64,000 nt of DNA from Janibacter sp. HTCC2649 (GTDB lineage: Bacteria; Actinomycetota; Actinomycetes; Actinomycetales; Dermatophilaceae): NCBI RefSeq assembly GCF_000152705.1, contig NZ_CH672413.1, positions 3,250,762-3,314,761 on the forward strand. The letters run 5' to 3'. Of the stretch, positions 24,309 through 35,781 are shown in pieces (position 1 is the stretch's first letter; each line of letters starts with the position of its first letter). Under the pieces are notes generated by a model. That model was not told the origin of the DNA and did not search any database. It saw only the letters and a list, made by a program, of their open reading frames with translations. The position numbers were made by a program, and so were the translations under genes.

Positions 24309-25361
24309 TCAGACGGGGTTGGCCCAGGCGTGCAGGGTCTCGGCGTCCCAGGTCGTGATGATGCGGTCCCACGGCACGCCGAGCTGCTCGGCGCGCTCGC
24401 AGCCATAGGCCTTCATGTCGAGCTGCCCCGGTGCGTGAGCATCGGAGTCGATCGAGAACAGGCAGCCGATCTCGAGGGCGAGCTCGATGAGCTCGTCGGG
24501 CGGGTCGCACCGCTCGGGGCGACTGTTGATCTCGACCGCGGTGTTGCCCTCGAGGCAGGCTTCGAAGACGGCGCGAGCATCGAAGTCCGACTCCGGCCGA
24601 GTCCCGCGGGACCCCTCGACGAGCCGCCCGGTGCAGTGCCCCAGCACGTTGACCCGCGGGTTCAGGACGGCGTTGACCATCCGCTTGGTCATCGGGTCGG
24701 AGTTCATCTTGAGCTTGCTGTGCACCGATGCCGTGACGAAGTCGAGCTTGCCGAGCATCGCGTCGGTCTGGTCGAGCGAACCGTCGTCGAGGATGTCGAC
24801 CTCGATCCCCTTGAAGAGCCGGAACGCCTGTCCCACACCGCGATTGATCGCGTCGACGATGGCGATCTGCTTCGTCAGCCGCTCGGCGGTGAGCCCGTTG
24901 GCGACGCGCAGCTGCGGGGAGTGGTCGGTGAGGACCATCCACTCGTGACCGAGCTCGATGCCGGTGAGCACCATCTCGTCGATGGGCGAACCGCCGTCCG
25001 ACCAGTCGGAGTGGAGGTGGCAGTCGCCGCGCAACGCGGCATACAGGTCCGCACCTCCGCTCACGAGCGGACCGCCGCTCTGCGTCTGCAACGACGCAAG
25101 GTATGCCGGCAGCTCACCCTGCGCTGCCTCCTCGACGACCGCTGAGGTGGACTTTCCGATACCGGGGATCTCCTGGAGGGTGCCGGCCTCGACGTGCTGG
25201 TCGAGCTCGTCGTCGCCGATCTCCTTGAGTGCCTTGACGGCATTGCGGAAGGCCTCGACCCGATAGGTCCCGGCCCGCGTGCGCTCGAGGAGGAAGGCGA
25301 TGCGTCGCAACGCCTCGGTGGGTTCGACCGGGGCCTCGAGCGGGGTGAGCAGCGCAACCAT
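24309..25361 (-). CDS. PHP-domain phosphoesterase with HhH N-terminus (PolX-C/YcdX-like)
   Basis: This 350-aa protein has an N-terminal helix-hairpin-helix region (RNAVKALKEIGDDELDQHVEAGTLQEIPGIGKSTSAVVEEAA, about 40-80) like the DNA-binding part of family X polymerases. A PHP domain starts at GDCHLHSDWSDG (His115, His117). ISTIDOR-type metal residues continue in MVLTDHSP, TASVHSKL, VLGHCTGR, AVEINSRPERCDPP and FSIDSDAHAP. It lacks the polymerase palm, so it resembles a PolX with only HhH plus PHP. PHP domains hydrolyse phosphate esters or act as proofreading exonucleases. The start at 25361 is chosen because upstream codons run into the promoter of the divergent gene. Confidence 0.85.
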   Translation of the reverse strand: MVALLTPLEAPVEPTEALRRIAFLLERTRAGTYRVEAFRNAVKALKEIGDDELDQHVEAGTLQEIPGIGKSTSAVVEEAAQGELPAYLASLQTQSGGPLVSGGADLYAALRGDCHLHSDWSDGGSPIDEMVLTGIELGHEWMVLTDHSPQLRVANGLTAERLTKQIAIVDAINRGVGQAFRLFKGIEVDILDDGSLDQTDAMLGKLDFVTASVHSKLKMNSDPMTKRMVNAVLNPRVNVLGHCTGRLVEGSRGTRPESDFDARAVFEACLEGNTAVEINSRPERCDPPDELIELALEIGCLFSIDSDAHAPGQLDMKAYGCERAEQLGVPWDRIITTWDAETLHAWANPV

Positions 25362-25413
25362 GCACCCATCATTGCCGAGGGGGAGTGTCGGTGGTGGCGG
25401 GCAGGATGCAGGC

Positions 25414-26115
25414 ATGACCTTCGCAGAGCTCCACGAGAGCGACCTCTTCGTCATGCCCAACGCCTTCGACGCCGGCTCGGCCAAGCGGCTCGAGGAGGCG
25501 GGCTTCCCCGCGCTCGCGACGACGAGCCACGGCCACGCAGCGACCCTGGGCAAGTCCGACCTCGAGGTGACCCGTGACGAGCTCGTCGCGCACGTCGCCC
25601 TGCTCACGAGCGTCATCACGGTGCCGCTCAACATCGACTCGGCCGACTGCTTCCCGCGTGAAGAGGGTGGAGTTGCCCGGACCGTCGAGCTCCTCGCCCA
25701 GGCGGGGGCGAGCGGGTTGTCGATCGAGGACTACGACCCCACGAGGTCGGCGATCGTGCCGTTCGATGAGGCCGTCGAGCGGGTGGCGACGGTCGTCCGG
25801 ACCGCCCACCAGCACGGCATCGTCGTGACCGCTCGCTGCGAGAGCGTCCTCTATGGCCTGGGGGAGGATCACCTGGCGCGCCTCGCGGCCTACCGGGACG
25901 CAGGGGCTGACGTGCTCTTCGCGCCCCTCGTCAATGACGAGGACGGCATCGCGGCGATCGTCGCCCTGGGCCGCCCGGTCAACGTGCTCGCCGCCGGAGA
26001 TCACCCGACCGTCGAGCGGCTGCGTGAACTCGGAGTCCGGCGCGTCTCGACCGGTGGCGCCCTGGCTGGCATCGCCTACGACGCGGCCGTCGCTGCCGCC
26101 AAGGCCCTCGCCTGA
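25414..26115 (+). CDS. Isocitrate lyase/PEP mutase-family protein
   Basis: This 233-aa TIM-barrel protein carries FVMPNAFDAGSAKRLEEAGFPALATTSHGHAATLG at the start and ITVPLNIDSADCFPREEGGVARTVELLAQAGASGLSIEDYDP, the Mg-binding D-x-D/E region of the superfamily. ARCESVLYGLGEDHL and VNVLAAGDHPTVERLRELGVRRVSTGG complete the barrel. The KKCGH-type isocitrate-lyase Cys loop is absent. It therefore belongs to the carboxyphosphonoenolpyruvate/oxaloacetate-hydrolase-like group, whose substrates are mostly unassigned. It is divergent from the PHP gene, 52 bp apart. Confidence 0.85.
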   Translation: MTFAELHESDLFVMPNAFDAGSAKRLEEAGFPALATTSHGHAATLGKSDLEVTRDELVAHVALLTSVITVPLNIDSADCFPREEGGVARTVELLAQAGASGLSIEDYDPTRSAIVPFDEAVERVATVVRTAHQHGIVVTARCESVLYGLGEDHLARLAAYRDAGADVLFAPLVNDEDGIAAIVALGRPVNVLAAGDHPTVERLRELGVRRVSTGGALAGIAYDAAVAAAKALA

Positions 26116-26166
26116 GGCCACGCTTTCCAGGCCCGAAGTCGGTCCGGTGCGGCTAACGTCGGCGGC

Positions 26167-27477
26167 ATGGTGGATCCAGGGCCGGGACGTACTCGTCAGA
26201 GCGCCATCTATCGACGCGGCACTCTGGGGCAGCCACCGCGCGTTCCGACCGACCCCGACGAGCTCGAGGCACGCGCCCGCAAGGAGATGAGCGCCCAGGC
26301 GTGGGCCTACGTCAGCGGTGGGGCTGGTGCGGGCGCGACGGTTCGGGCCAACCGTGCCGCCTTCGACCGCTGGCAGATCGTGCCGCGCATGCTTCACGGC
26401 AACACCACCCGCGACCTGCGCACCGAGATCCTCGGCACGCCCCTCGCGGCTCCCGTGATGCTCGCGCCCGTCGGGGCCGCCGAGCTCGTGGCCCCGGACT
26501 CCGACCTCGACATCGCCCGTGGTGCAGCGGCGGCTGGCACGCCCTACATCTTCTCGACCCAGGGCTGCTCACCCATGGAGGAGACGGCGAAGGCGATGGG
26601 CGACGTGCCGTGGTGGTACCAGCTCTACTGGTCCGTCGACGAGGGCCTGGTCGACTCCCTCATCGGACGCGCGGAGTCCGCCGGCGCCAGGGCGCTCGTC
26701 GTCACCCTCGACACGACGATGCTCGGCTGGCGCACCCAGGACCTCGACCTCGGGTCGCTGCCCTTCAGCCAGGGCATCGGCATCGCGCAGTACACCTCCG
26801 ACCCGCGCTTCATGGAGATCGTGCGGGAGCGTGTGGCCGCTGCCGATGACGCGCCCTCGCCGCTCGCCGGGACCAAGGGGGCGGAGAAGCTCATCGCTGC
26901 GGCCAGCGGCGCCAGGACCTTGCTCAACCAGTCGCGACGACACCCCGGCGGCACCCGCGACAACCTGCGTTCGGCGTTGCCGCGTGCCGCCGTGGAGACC
27001 TTCCTCGACATCTACTCGAACCCGGGGTTGTCGTGGGCCCACATCGAAACTCTGCGCGAGCGGACGCGAATCCCGGTGTTGCTCAAGGGGATCCTGCACC
27101 CCGACGACGCTCAGCGCGCCGTGGATCTGGGCATCGACGGGATCATCGTGTCGAACCACGGCGGGCGTCAGGTCGACCGATCGATCGCCTCACTCGATGC
27201 CCTCGTCGGCATCCGCGAACGCATCGGGCGCGACCCTGTGGTTCTCCTCGACTCAGGAGTCCGCACCGGCGCTGACGTCATGATCGCCCTGGCACTCGGG
27301 GCCGATGCCGCGCTCATCGGCCGACCGCACATCTACGGCCTGGCCCTCGACGGAGCCGACGGAGTGCGCGACGTCATCGACAACCTCATCGCAGAACTCG
27401 ACCTGACCATGGGCCTCACCGGCGCGGCGACCATCGCCGACATCACCCGCGAGGCCTTCCTCACCACCACCCCCTGA
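26167..27477 (+). CDS. FMN-dependent alpha-hydroxy-acid oxidase (lactate 2-monooxygenase-like)
   Basis: This 436-aa protein of the L-lactate dehydrogenase/glycolate oxidase family shows AQAWAYVSGGAGAGATVRANRAAFDRWQIVPRML near the N-terminus, PVMLAPVGAAELVAPDSDLDIARGA (FMN site), WWYQLYWSVDEG, and the active-site SNHGGRQVD with His331 as catalytic base. LLDSGVRTGADVMIALALGADAALIGRP holds the FMN phosphate. The extended middle segment (IAQYTSDPRFMEIVRERV) resembles lactate 2-monooxygenase more than glycolate oxidase. The true substrate is unproved. It starts 51 bp after the upstream gene and may be cotranscribed. Confidence 0.88.
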   Translation: MVDPGPGRTRQSAIYRRGTLGQPPRVPTDPDELEARARKEMSAQAWAYVSGGAGAGATVRANRAAFDRWQIVPRMLHGNTTRDLRTEILGTPLAAPVMLAPVGAAELVAPDSDLDIARGAAAAGTPYIFSTQGCSPMEETAKAMGDVPWWYQLYWSVDEGLVDSLIGRAESAGARALVVTLDTTMLGWRTQDLDLGSLPFSQGIGIAQYTSDPRFMEIVRERVAAADDAPSPLAGTKGAEKLIAAASGARTLLNQSRRHPGGTRDNLRSALPRAAVETFLDIYSNPGLSWAHIETLRERTRIPVLLKGILHPDDAQRAVDLGIDGIIVSNHGGRQVDRSIASLDALVGIRERIGRDPVVLLDSGVRTGADVMIALALGADAALIGRPHIYGLALDGADGVRDVIDNLIAELDLTMGLTGAATIADITREAFLTTTP

Positions 27478-27527
27478 TCCTGACCCAGACCCAGCGCAAC
27501 ACGTCGGGGGGTTTGGGATGGGGTGGG

Positions 27528-28736
27528 TCAGGTGGTGGGGCTCAGGTCGGTGAGGGCCGTCAGCAGGCGGTCGATGTCGTTGCTGTCGGTGTAGGGCGCG
27601 AGTCCGACCCGGACCCCGCCGTCGTCGCCCAGCCCCAGGTGCCGTGAAGCCTCGATCGCATAGAAGTGCCCGGCCGGCGCGTTGACGCCGCTCTCGGCGA
27701 GAGCCCGGCGCACCTCCTGGGGTGACCTCCCCTCCACCGTGAAAAGAAGGGTCGGCGTGCGCTTGCGAGCATTCGAGAAAAGCCGCACACCCGGCATACC
27801 CAGCAGTCCGGCTTCGAGCCGGTCGAGGAGTCGGTGCTCGTGCTCCTGCAGCGCGTCGAAGCTCGCGAGGATGCGTTCGCGACGCGTCCCCGTGGCGGAC
27901 GGGTCCAGACCGGCGAGCACGTCGACTGCGGCCGTGACGCCGGCCAACAGCTCATAGGGGAGGGTCCCGAGCTCGAACCGCTCGGGCACTGCATCACTCG
28001 ACGGCAACAGCTTGTCCATCTTCAGTGTCTCGAGCAGCGCCGGCGAGGCGGCCACGACACCGAGGTGCGGGCCGAGGAACTTGTAGGGCGAGCAGGTCCA
28101 GAAGTCCACGCCCAGCGCGTCGAGGTCGACCGAGGCGTGCGCCGTCGCGTGCACCCCGTCGACCCAGTGGAGCGCGCCGACCTCGTGGACGGCTCGGGCG
28201 ATCTTGCACACCGGCGGCTTGGTTCCGATGAGGTTGGATGCGGCACTGGTCGCCACGAGACGCGTGCGATCGGTCAGGAGTGACGTCACGGCTTCGGAGT
28301 GCAGCTCACCCGTGTCGGGCTCGAAGTCCGCCCACTTCACCACTGCACCCACCGACTCCGCGGCCTGGACCCACGGGCGGATGTTGGAGTCGTGGTCGAG
28401 GCGCGTGACGATGACTTCGTCGCCGGGCTCCCAGGTGCGGGCCAGGGCCCGCGACAGGTCATAGGTCAGGGCCGTCGCACTGCGCCCGAACACGACACCA
28501 CGCGGGTCCGCCCCGAGCAGATCAGCCATCGCGGCGCGCGCCGCCACCACGACGCCCTCGGCTCGTCGCTCGCTCGCCGTGACCTCGCCACGGTTGGAGA
28601 TCGCGGACACCAACGTGTCGCGCACGGCCTCGGCGACAGGGGTCGGCGTCTGGGATCCGCCGGGCCCGTCGAAGTGGGCCGCGCCCTCGAGCAGGGCGGG
28701 GAAGAGTGAACGGACCGCTGCGACGTCGTAGGTCAT
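27528..28736 (-). CDS. Cysteine-desulfurase-like aminotransferase V protein lacking the catalytic Cys
   Basis: This 402-aa fold-type I PLP enzyme is of the SufS/CsdA-like branch. VIVTRLDHDSNIRPW (109-123) and HWVDGVHATAHA (190-201) are the cofactor and His/Asp contacts, and SPYKFLGPHLGVV (216-228) holds the PLP lysine K219. Where SufS carries its persulfide Cys in a GHHCAQP-type loop, this protein reads NAPAGHFYAIEASRHLG, with no Cys. It is therefore unlikely to be a true desulfurase and may be a lyase or another aminotransferase V activity. There are no suf genes nearby. The gene is convergent with the hydroxy-acid oxidase. Confidence 0.82.
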   Translation of the reverse strand: MTYDVAAVRSLFPALLEGAAHFDGPGGSQTPTPVAEAVRDTLVSAISNRGEVTASERRAEGVVVAARAAMADLLGADPRGVVFGRSATALTYDLSRALARTWEPGDEVIVTRLDHDSNIRPWVQAAESVGAVVKWADFEPDTGELHSEAVTSLLTDRTRLVATSAASNLIGTKPPVCKIARAVHEVGALHWVDGVHATAHASVDLDALGVDFWTCSPYKFLGPHLGVVAASPALLETLKMDKLLPSSDAVPERFELGTLPYELLAGVTAAVDVLAGLDPSATGTRRERILASFDALQEHEHRLLDRLEAGLLGMPGVRLFSNARKRTPTLLFTVEGRSPQEVRRALAESGVNAPAGHFYAIEASRHLGLGDDGGVRVGLAPYTDSNDIDRLLTALTDLSPTT

Positions 28737-28764
28737 GACGTCAACGTACAGAGCGTCGCGACGA

Positions 28765-29526
28765 TCAGGCGCAGGCCGGGGCCTTCGCGACCGTGGCGGC
28801 GGCCGCGGCATAGGCGGGCACGCTCTTCTGCGCGTAGTTCACTGCCCTGACCCACATCGTGAAGTAGGCGCCCTCATCGGTGTGGGCCTTCTTGTCCATC
28901 ATGCGCAAGTGGGCGGACCACTCGTCCTGGACCCTGGTGCCTGTGGTCCGGACGGCGCCGAGGGCCTTGAGTCGCGTGGCGCAGGCGGTGATCGCGGCAT
29001 CCTTCGGCGCGGTCTTGGCCGCGTTGCTGCAGGCAGCACCCGTCGCCATGAACGTCTTGGTCGTGGCCGCCATGGCCTTCTCGTCCGCGAGGCCGAACGC
29101 CTTCGACGCGGCATACTGCGCCTTCGTCTGGGCGAGGGTGTATTGGCCCGCCTTCTTCTCGAGGTAGGCGTCGGTGTGCGCCTTCCAGTGCGTGGCGGAG
29201 TTCTTGGCTGCGGCGGCGATGCCCTCGGCAGCGCTGACCTGGGCGACACAGGCTGCCTTCGCCTCGGCCACCGCTGCGGCCGGGTCGGGTGCGCTCGGCG
29301 ACGGCGAGGCCGACGTGGTGGACGACGGCGTGGAGGCCGAGGTCGGCGACGCAGTAGTGCTCACGCTCGCCGAGGTGGTCGGGCCAGCAGTGGCCGAGCC
29401 CGGGTCGTCCTTGAGGATCGAGCCCATCGCCAAGGTGCCACCACCGGCGACGAGGACGACGCCTGCGACCACGACGGCGGTCACCAGACTGGCGTTTGTT
29501 CCTGAGTGTCTCCCCACCTGCCTCAT
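28765..29526 (-). CDS. Hypothetical membrane-anchored protein with Ser/Thr-rich linker
   Basis: This 253-aa protein has an N-terminal helix LVTAVVVAGVVLVAGGGTLAMG (14-35), then a low-complexity Ser/Thr/Pro/Ala stretch (about 42-83). The exported domain is mostly alpha-helical and rich in Ala and Lys, with four Cys at AACVAQ, ACSNAA, ITACATR and PACA. I do not recognise the family. It ends 28 bp from the start of the downstream aminotransferase V gene and may be cotranscribed. The 92-bp gap to the divergent membrane gene must hold its promoter. Confidence 0.65.
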   Translation of the reverse strand: MRQVGRHSGTNASLVTAVVVAGVVLVAGGGTLAMGSILKDDPGSATAGPTTSASVSTTASPTSASTPSSTTSASPSPSAPDPAAAVAEAKAACVAQVSAAEGIAAAAKNSATHWKAHTDAYLEKKAGQYTLAQTKAQYAASKAFGLADEKAMAATTKTFMATGAACSNAAKTAPKDAAITACATRLKALGAVRTTGTRVQDEWSAHLRMMDKKAHTDEGAYFTMWVRAVNYAQKSVPAYAAAAATVAKAPACA

Positions 29527-29636
29527 GGTTCCAGCCGTTCGTTCGGCGGGAAGGTGAATGGCCCATTTGGTGTCCGTGATCTCGCAAATAGTCCGTTTGG
29601 GGCACGTCACACCCCCCTATGGCCTTGTATGTGGCC

Positions 29637-30213
29637 ATGACAACCTCCACCGACAGTTCAGTGGAGGGGCGTTCGCCACGCCCATGGGCCTCGGCCATGC
29701 GTCAGGTCCAGTGGCGTTGGCACGCCGTCGTCTCCGCCGGATGGGCCCTCGCCCTGGCGATCTCGCCCCTCGTGAAGGCGTCCGGCGTCGGGCACGACGT
29801 GGCTCTGGCCGCCCACCTGATCGGTCTGGTCCTTGCCTTCGGCGCCGTCATGCTCGTGGACTGGCACGGGCTCGTCTGGCTGTCGGGACTGCGCACCTTC
29901 CGCGACTCGTTGCGCATCGGCGAGGCCGCGCATCCCCTCGTGTGGATGGGGTTGCTCCTCATCGTCGTCTCGGGGGCGTTCCTCGGCCCGGACCTCGGCG
30001 AACCCGTCGCGTGGATCAAGCAGCTGGCCGTCCTGGCCCTGGTCAACAACGGGGTGGCCGTGCGCCGCCTGGGCGCTCGGCTCAGCCTGCTCAAGCCGCG
30101 GATCTATCGGATTGCCGACCTACCTCGCCATCACCGGATCGCCATGATCGTCACCCTCGTCGTCTCGCAGGTGGGGTGGTGGACGGCGGGGGTCGTTGGC
30201 TTCCTCGCGACCC

Positions 30214-30227
<14 letters not shown>
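29637..30227 (+). CDS. Membrane protein, about five helices
   Basis: This protein is 196 aa if started at the ATG at 29637; an in-frame ATG at 29619 is also possible. Predicted helices include WHAVVSAGWALALAISPLV, AAHLIGLVLAFGAVMLVDW, PLVWMGLLLIVVSGAFLG, QLAVLALVNNGVAV and IAMIVTLVVSQVGWWTAGVVGFL. The HGLVWLSGLRTF and KQLAVLALVNNGVAVRRLG segments recall small heme- or cation-binding membrane proteins, but I cannot name a family. Its 3' end overlaps the convergent gene by 14 bp. Confidence 0.6.
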
Positions 30228-33924
<3,697 letters not shown>

Positions 33925-33930
<6 letters not shown>

Positions 33931-33956
33931 TCACCTGATCACCTGATCACCTGATC
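33925..33956 (+). repeat. Tandem repeat, 8 bp x 4, spanning the DUF445 stop codon
   Basis: Four perfect copies of ACCTGATC. The first contains the TGA stop of the DUF445 gene. Confidence 0.9.
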
Positions 33957-33991
33957 GGCTGGACAGGCTCGGACTTCCGTGGTGTCCGGTT

Positions 33992-34022
33992 GGGGCTGCG
34001 GCTTGCGTCGTCCTTTGGGACA
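33992..34022 (-). repeat. 31-bp inverted repeat, left copy
   Basis: Exact reverse complement of 34942-34972. It lies just downstream of the DNA-binding protein gene (stop at 34031). Confidence 0.9.
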
Positions 34023-34030
34023 GCGCCCTC

Positions 34031-34783
34031 CTACCGTTGGTCGATCCACCTCGGTACCTCGCGATACGCAGGCACGTCTGGAATGAAGTCCGGGCCGACG
34101 GTGGACCATTGGGGTGCCACCTCGCCGGGAGTGAGGGCCTCATGGGTGTGCCACCACCAACGGGGGCCCTCTGGCGTGTGCACCGGCACCCGGTGCCCGG
34201 CCAGCCGCCGCTCCCCGCCCCGAGCCTGCGCGGCAATTTCTCCAAGATCCCAGTCCTCCGGCTGCATCACCATCCCGCCATCGCGGACCGACACCACAAG
34301 GGAGAGCCTTCCCGCGGCCAGGACCGCGCGAACAACCGACAGCTTGAGGGCCGTCGGGTCGTTCTGGGCCCGGCTCAGAGTCATGCGAGGGACCCCCATC
34401 GACTCGGCGAAGAGTCGCATCGACACCCCCGAGGCCTGAACGACCTCTCGGATGGTCGCTGCCAGGGAAGCGCCGGTCCGGTCGACGAGCTCGGCTGCGA
34501 TGCATGCCTTGATGCCGTCCGGGACCACGGCCAGCCCGTACGCCGTGGACTCCAGTCCGGCGAGCACGGCGCTGAGGCGCAGGTCGCCGGGACGCGACTC
34601 AAGGCGGGCGATGAACGCGGCAGACAGGCCGCGGTGATCGGCATACACGCGTTGGCTCTCTCGCCGCCGAAGGCGGTCTCGGCGCAGGGCGCACCCGATC
34701 ATGTCGTCGCTCGTCAGGTCCCCTCGCGAGGACTCGTCGAGCAGTTCGCGTGCTTCCTGCTGCGCGCGTCGATACCCCTTCAT
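34031..34783 (-). CDS. Helix-turn-helix protein with two HTH-like halves
   Basis: This 250-aa protein starts at ATG 34783 (MKGYRRAQQEARELLDESS). Two HTH-like segments are visible. One is RRRESQRVYADHRGLSAAFIARLESRPGDLRLSAVLAGLESTAYGLAVV (about 52-100), in the style of XRE regulators. The second is ATIREVVQASGVSMRLFAESMGVPRMTLSRAQNDPTALKLSVVRAVLAAGRLSLVV (about 118-173). The C-terminus is acidic/Trp-rich (GPRWWWHTHEALTPGEVAPQW...DVPAYREVPRWI). The duplication suggests an internal gene doubling. It is bracketed by inverted copies of a repeat that could be its own binding sites. The target is unknown. Confidence 0.65.
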   Translation of the reverse strand: MKGYRRAQQEARELLDESSRGDLTSDDMIGCALRRDRLRRRESQRVYADHRGLSAAFIARLESRPGDLRLSAVLAGLESTAYGLAVVPDGIKACIAAELVDRTGASLAATIREVVQASGVSMRLFAESMGVPRMTLSRAQNDPTALKLSVVRAVLAAGRLSLVVSVRDGGMVMQPEDWDLGEIAAQARGGERRLAGHRVPVHTPEGPRWWWHTHEALTPGEVAPQWSTVGPDFIPDVPAYREVPRWIDQR

Positions 34784-34846
34784 GGCCACCCCAGCATCGT
34801 TCGTTCCGTCAGGCTTGCATGGGGTACCGACAAGCTGGGCGAAGCG

Positions 34847-34972
34847 AGGTGTCCCAACGCACGGCGCAAGCCGCAGTGGCGGGGATGGGGTCAGGTGTCC
34901 CAAAGGACGACGCAAGCCGCAGTGCCGGGGGTGGGGTCAGGTGTCCCAAAGGACGACGCAAGCCGCAGCCCC
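34847..34972 (+). repeat. 46-bp tandem repeat (2.7 copies) upstream of the HTH gene
   Basis: Units begin at about 34850, 34896 and 34942 with core TGTCCCAAAGGACGACGCA (the first unit has four or five changes). The third unit breaks off after 31 bp; that part is the exact complement of the copy at 33992-34022. It sits 63-190 bp before the HTH start codon. Confidence 0.9.
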
Positions 34973-34998
34973 CACGGGGGACCGAGACAAGCCGGAGT

Positions 34999-35781
34999 TC
35001 AGGCGGATTGGCGTGGTGGGCGGGGGAAGAACATCGAGGTGCGCTGCATGTACTCGGAGTAGCCGGGCCGCTTGGACATCTCGGACTCCAGCAGCCGCGC
35101 TCCCGTCGCGAAGGCGAGGAAGTAGGTCATGATCACCGGCGAGAACACCGTCAGCACCGCCGGCCAGACCTCGGCTGAAATGACCCACAGCCCCCACCAG
35201 ACGGCGGCGTCGCCGAAGTAGTTCGGGTGCCGCGTCCACGCCCACAGACCGCGGTCCATGATCTTGCCCTTGTTGGCCGGGTCCGACTTGAACCGCGCCA
35301 GCTGGGCGTCGCCGATCGCCTCGAAGCCCACGCCGACGACGAACAACGCCACTCCGAGCGCCGCCACCCAGCCGAGCGGCTTCGCACCTGCAGCCGCCGC
35401 GACCTGCAGCGGCAGGGAAACGACCCAGGCAGCAAGCCCCTGGACCACGAAAACCCTGCGGACGGCATACCCGAAACGCTTTTCGGGCGGCGCCGCGGAG
35501 AGCAGCTTCTCGTAGCGCGGGTCCTCATCGGCGCCCAGCGCCCGGCGCCGGATGTGCCAGGCCAGGCGCACCCCCCACACCGTCACGAGCACCGCGAGGA
35601 GCAGCGACCGAGCTCCCGGGCTGAAGAACGTGCAGACCCACGCGATGACGACGAAGACGAGACCCCACGCGATGTCGACGACGCTCACCTTCCCGAGCCG
35701 CCGGGCGATGAGCGCCGTGACGCCCATGACGACGGCAGCAGCGACGAGGCAACTGAGGGTGACGAGCAGGAAGCGATGCAT
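34999..35781 (-). CDS. DUF1295 family membrane protein (steroid 5-alpha-reductase-like)
   Basis: This 260-aa protein has about seven helices (FLLVTLSCLVAAAVVMGVTALIA, VVDIAWGLVFVVIAWVCTFF, SLLLAVLVTVWGVRLAWHIRRR and more). The family block GDAQLARFKSDPANKGKIMDRGLWAWTRHPNYFGDAAVWWGLW contains the RHPNYFG motif, which binds NADPH or SAM headgroups in isoprenylcysteine-methyltransferase/5-alpha-reductase-type enzymes. The C-terminus has ESEMSKRPGYSEYMQRTSMFFP. Its ATG shares one base with the stop of the methyltransferase gene, so the two are coupled and probably work together on a lipid. Confidence 0.87.
   Translation of the reverse strand: MHRFLLVTLSCLVAAAVVMGVTALIARRLGKVSVVDIAWGLVFVVIAWVCTFFSPGARSLLLAVLVTVWGVRLAWHIRRRALGADEDPRYEKLLSAAPPEKRFGYAVRRVFVVQGLAAWVVSLPLQVAAAAGAKPLGWVAALGVALFVVGVGFEAIGDAQLARFKSDPANKGKIMDRGLWAWTRHPNYFGDAAVWWGLWVISAEVWPAVLTVFSPVIMTYFLAFATGARLLESEMSKRPGYSEYMQRTSMFFPRPPRQSA

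Noticed and set aside
27480..27531. Terminator after the hydroxy-acid oxidase (CTGACCCA...TGGGTCAG)
   Set aside because: The arms are short, the loop is over 35 bases and the right arm overlaps the convergent gene; the evidence is too weak to list as a feature.
34847..34972. CRISPR array
   Set aside because: Only 2.7 units with near-identical 'spacers' (a true 46-bp tandem repeat) and no cas genes; nothing else in the window looks like an array.
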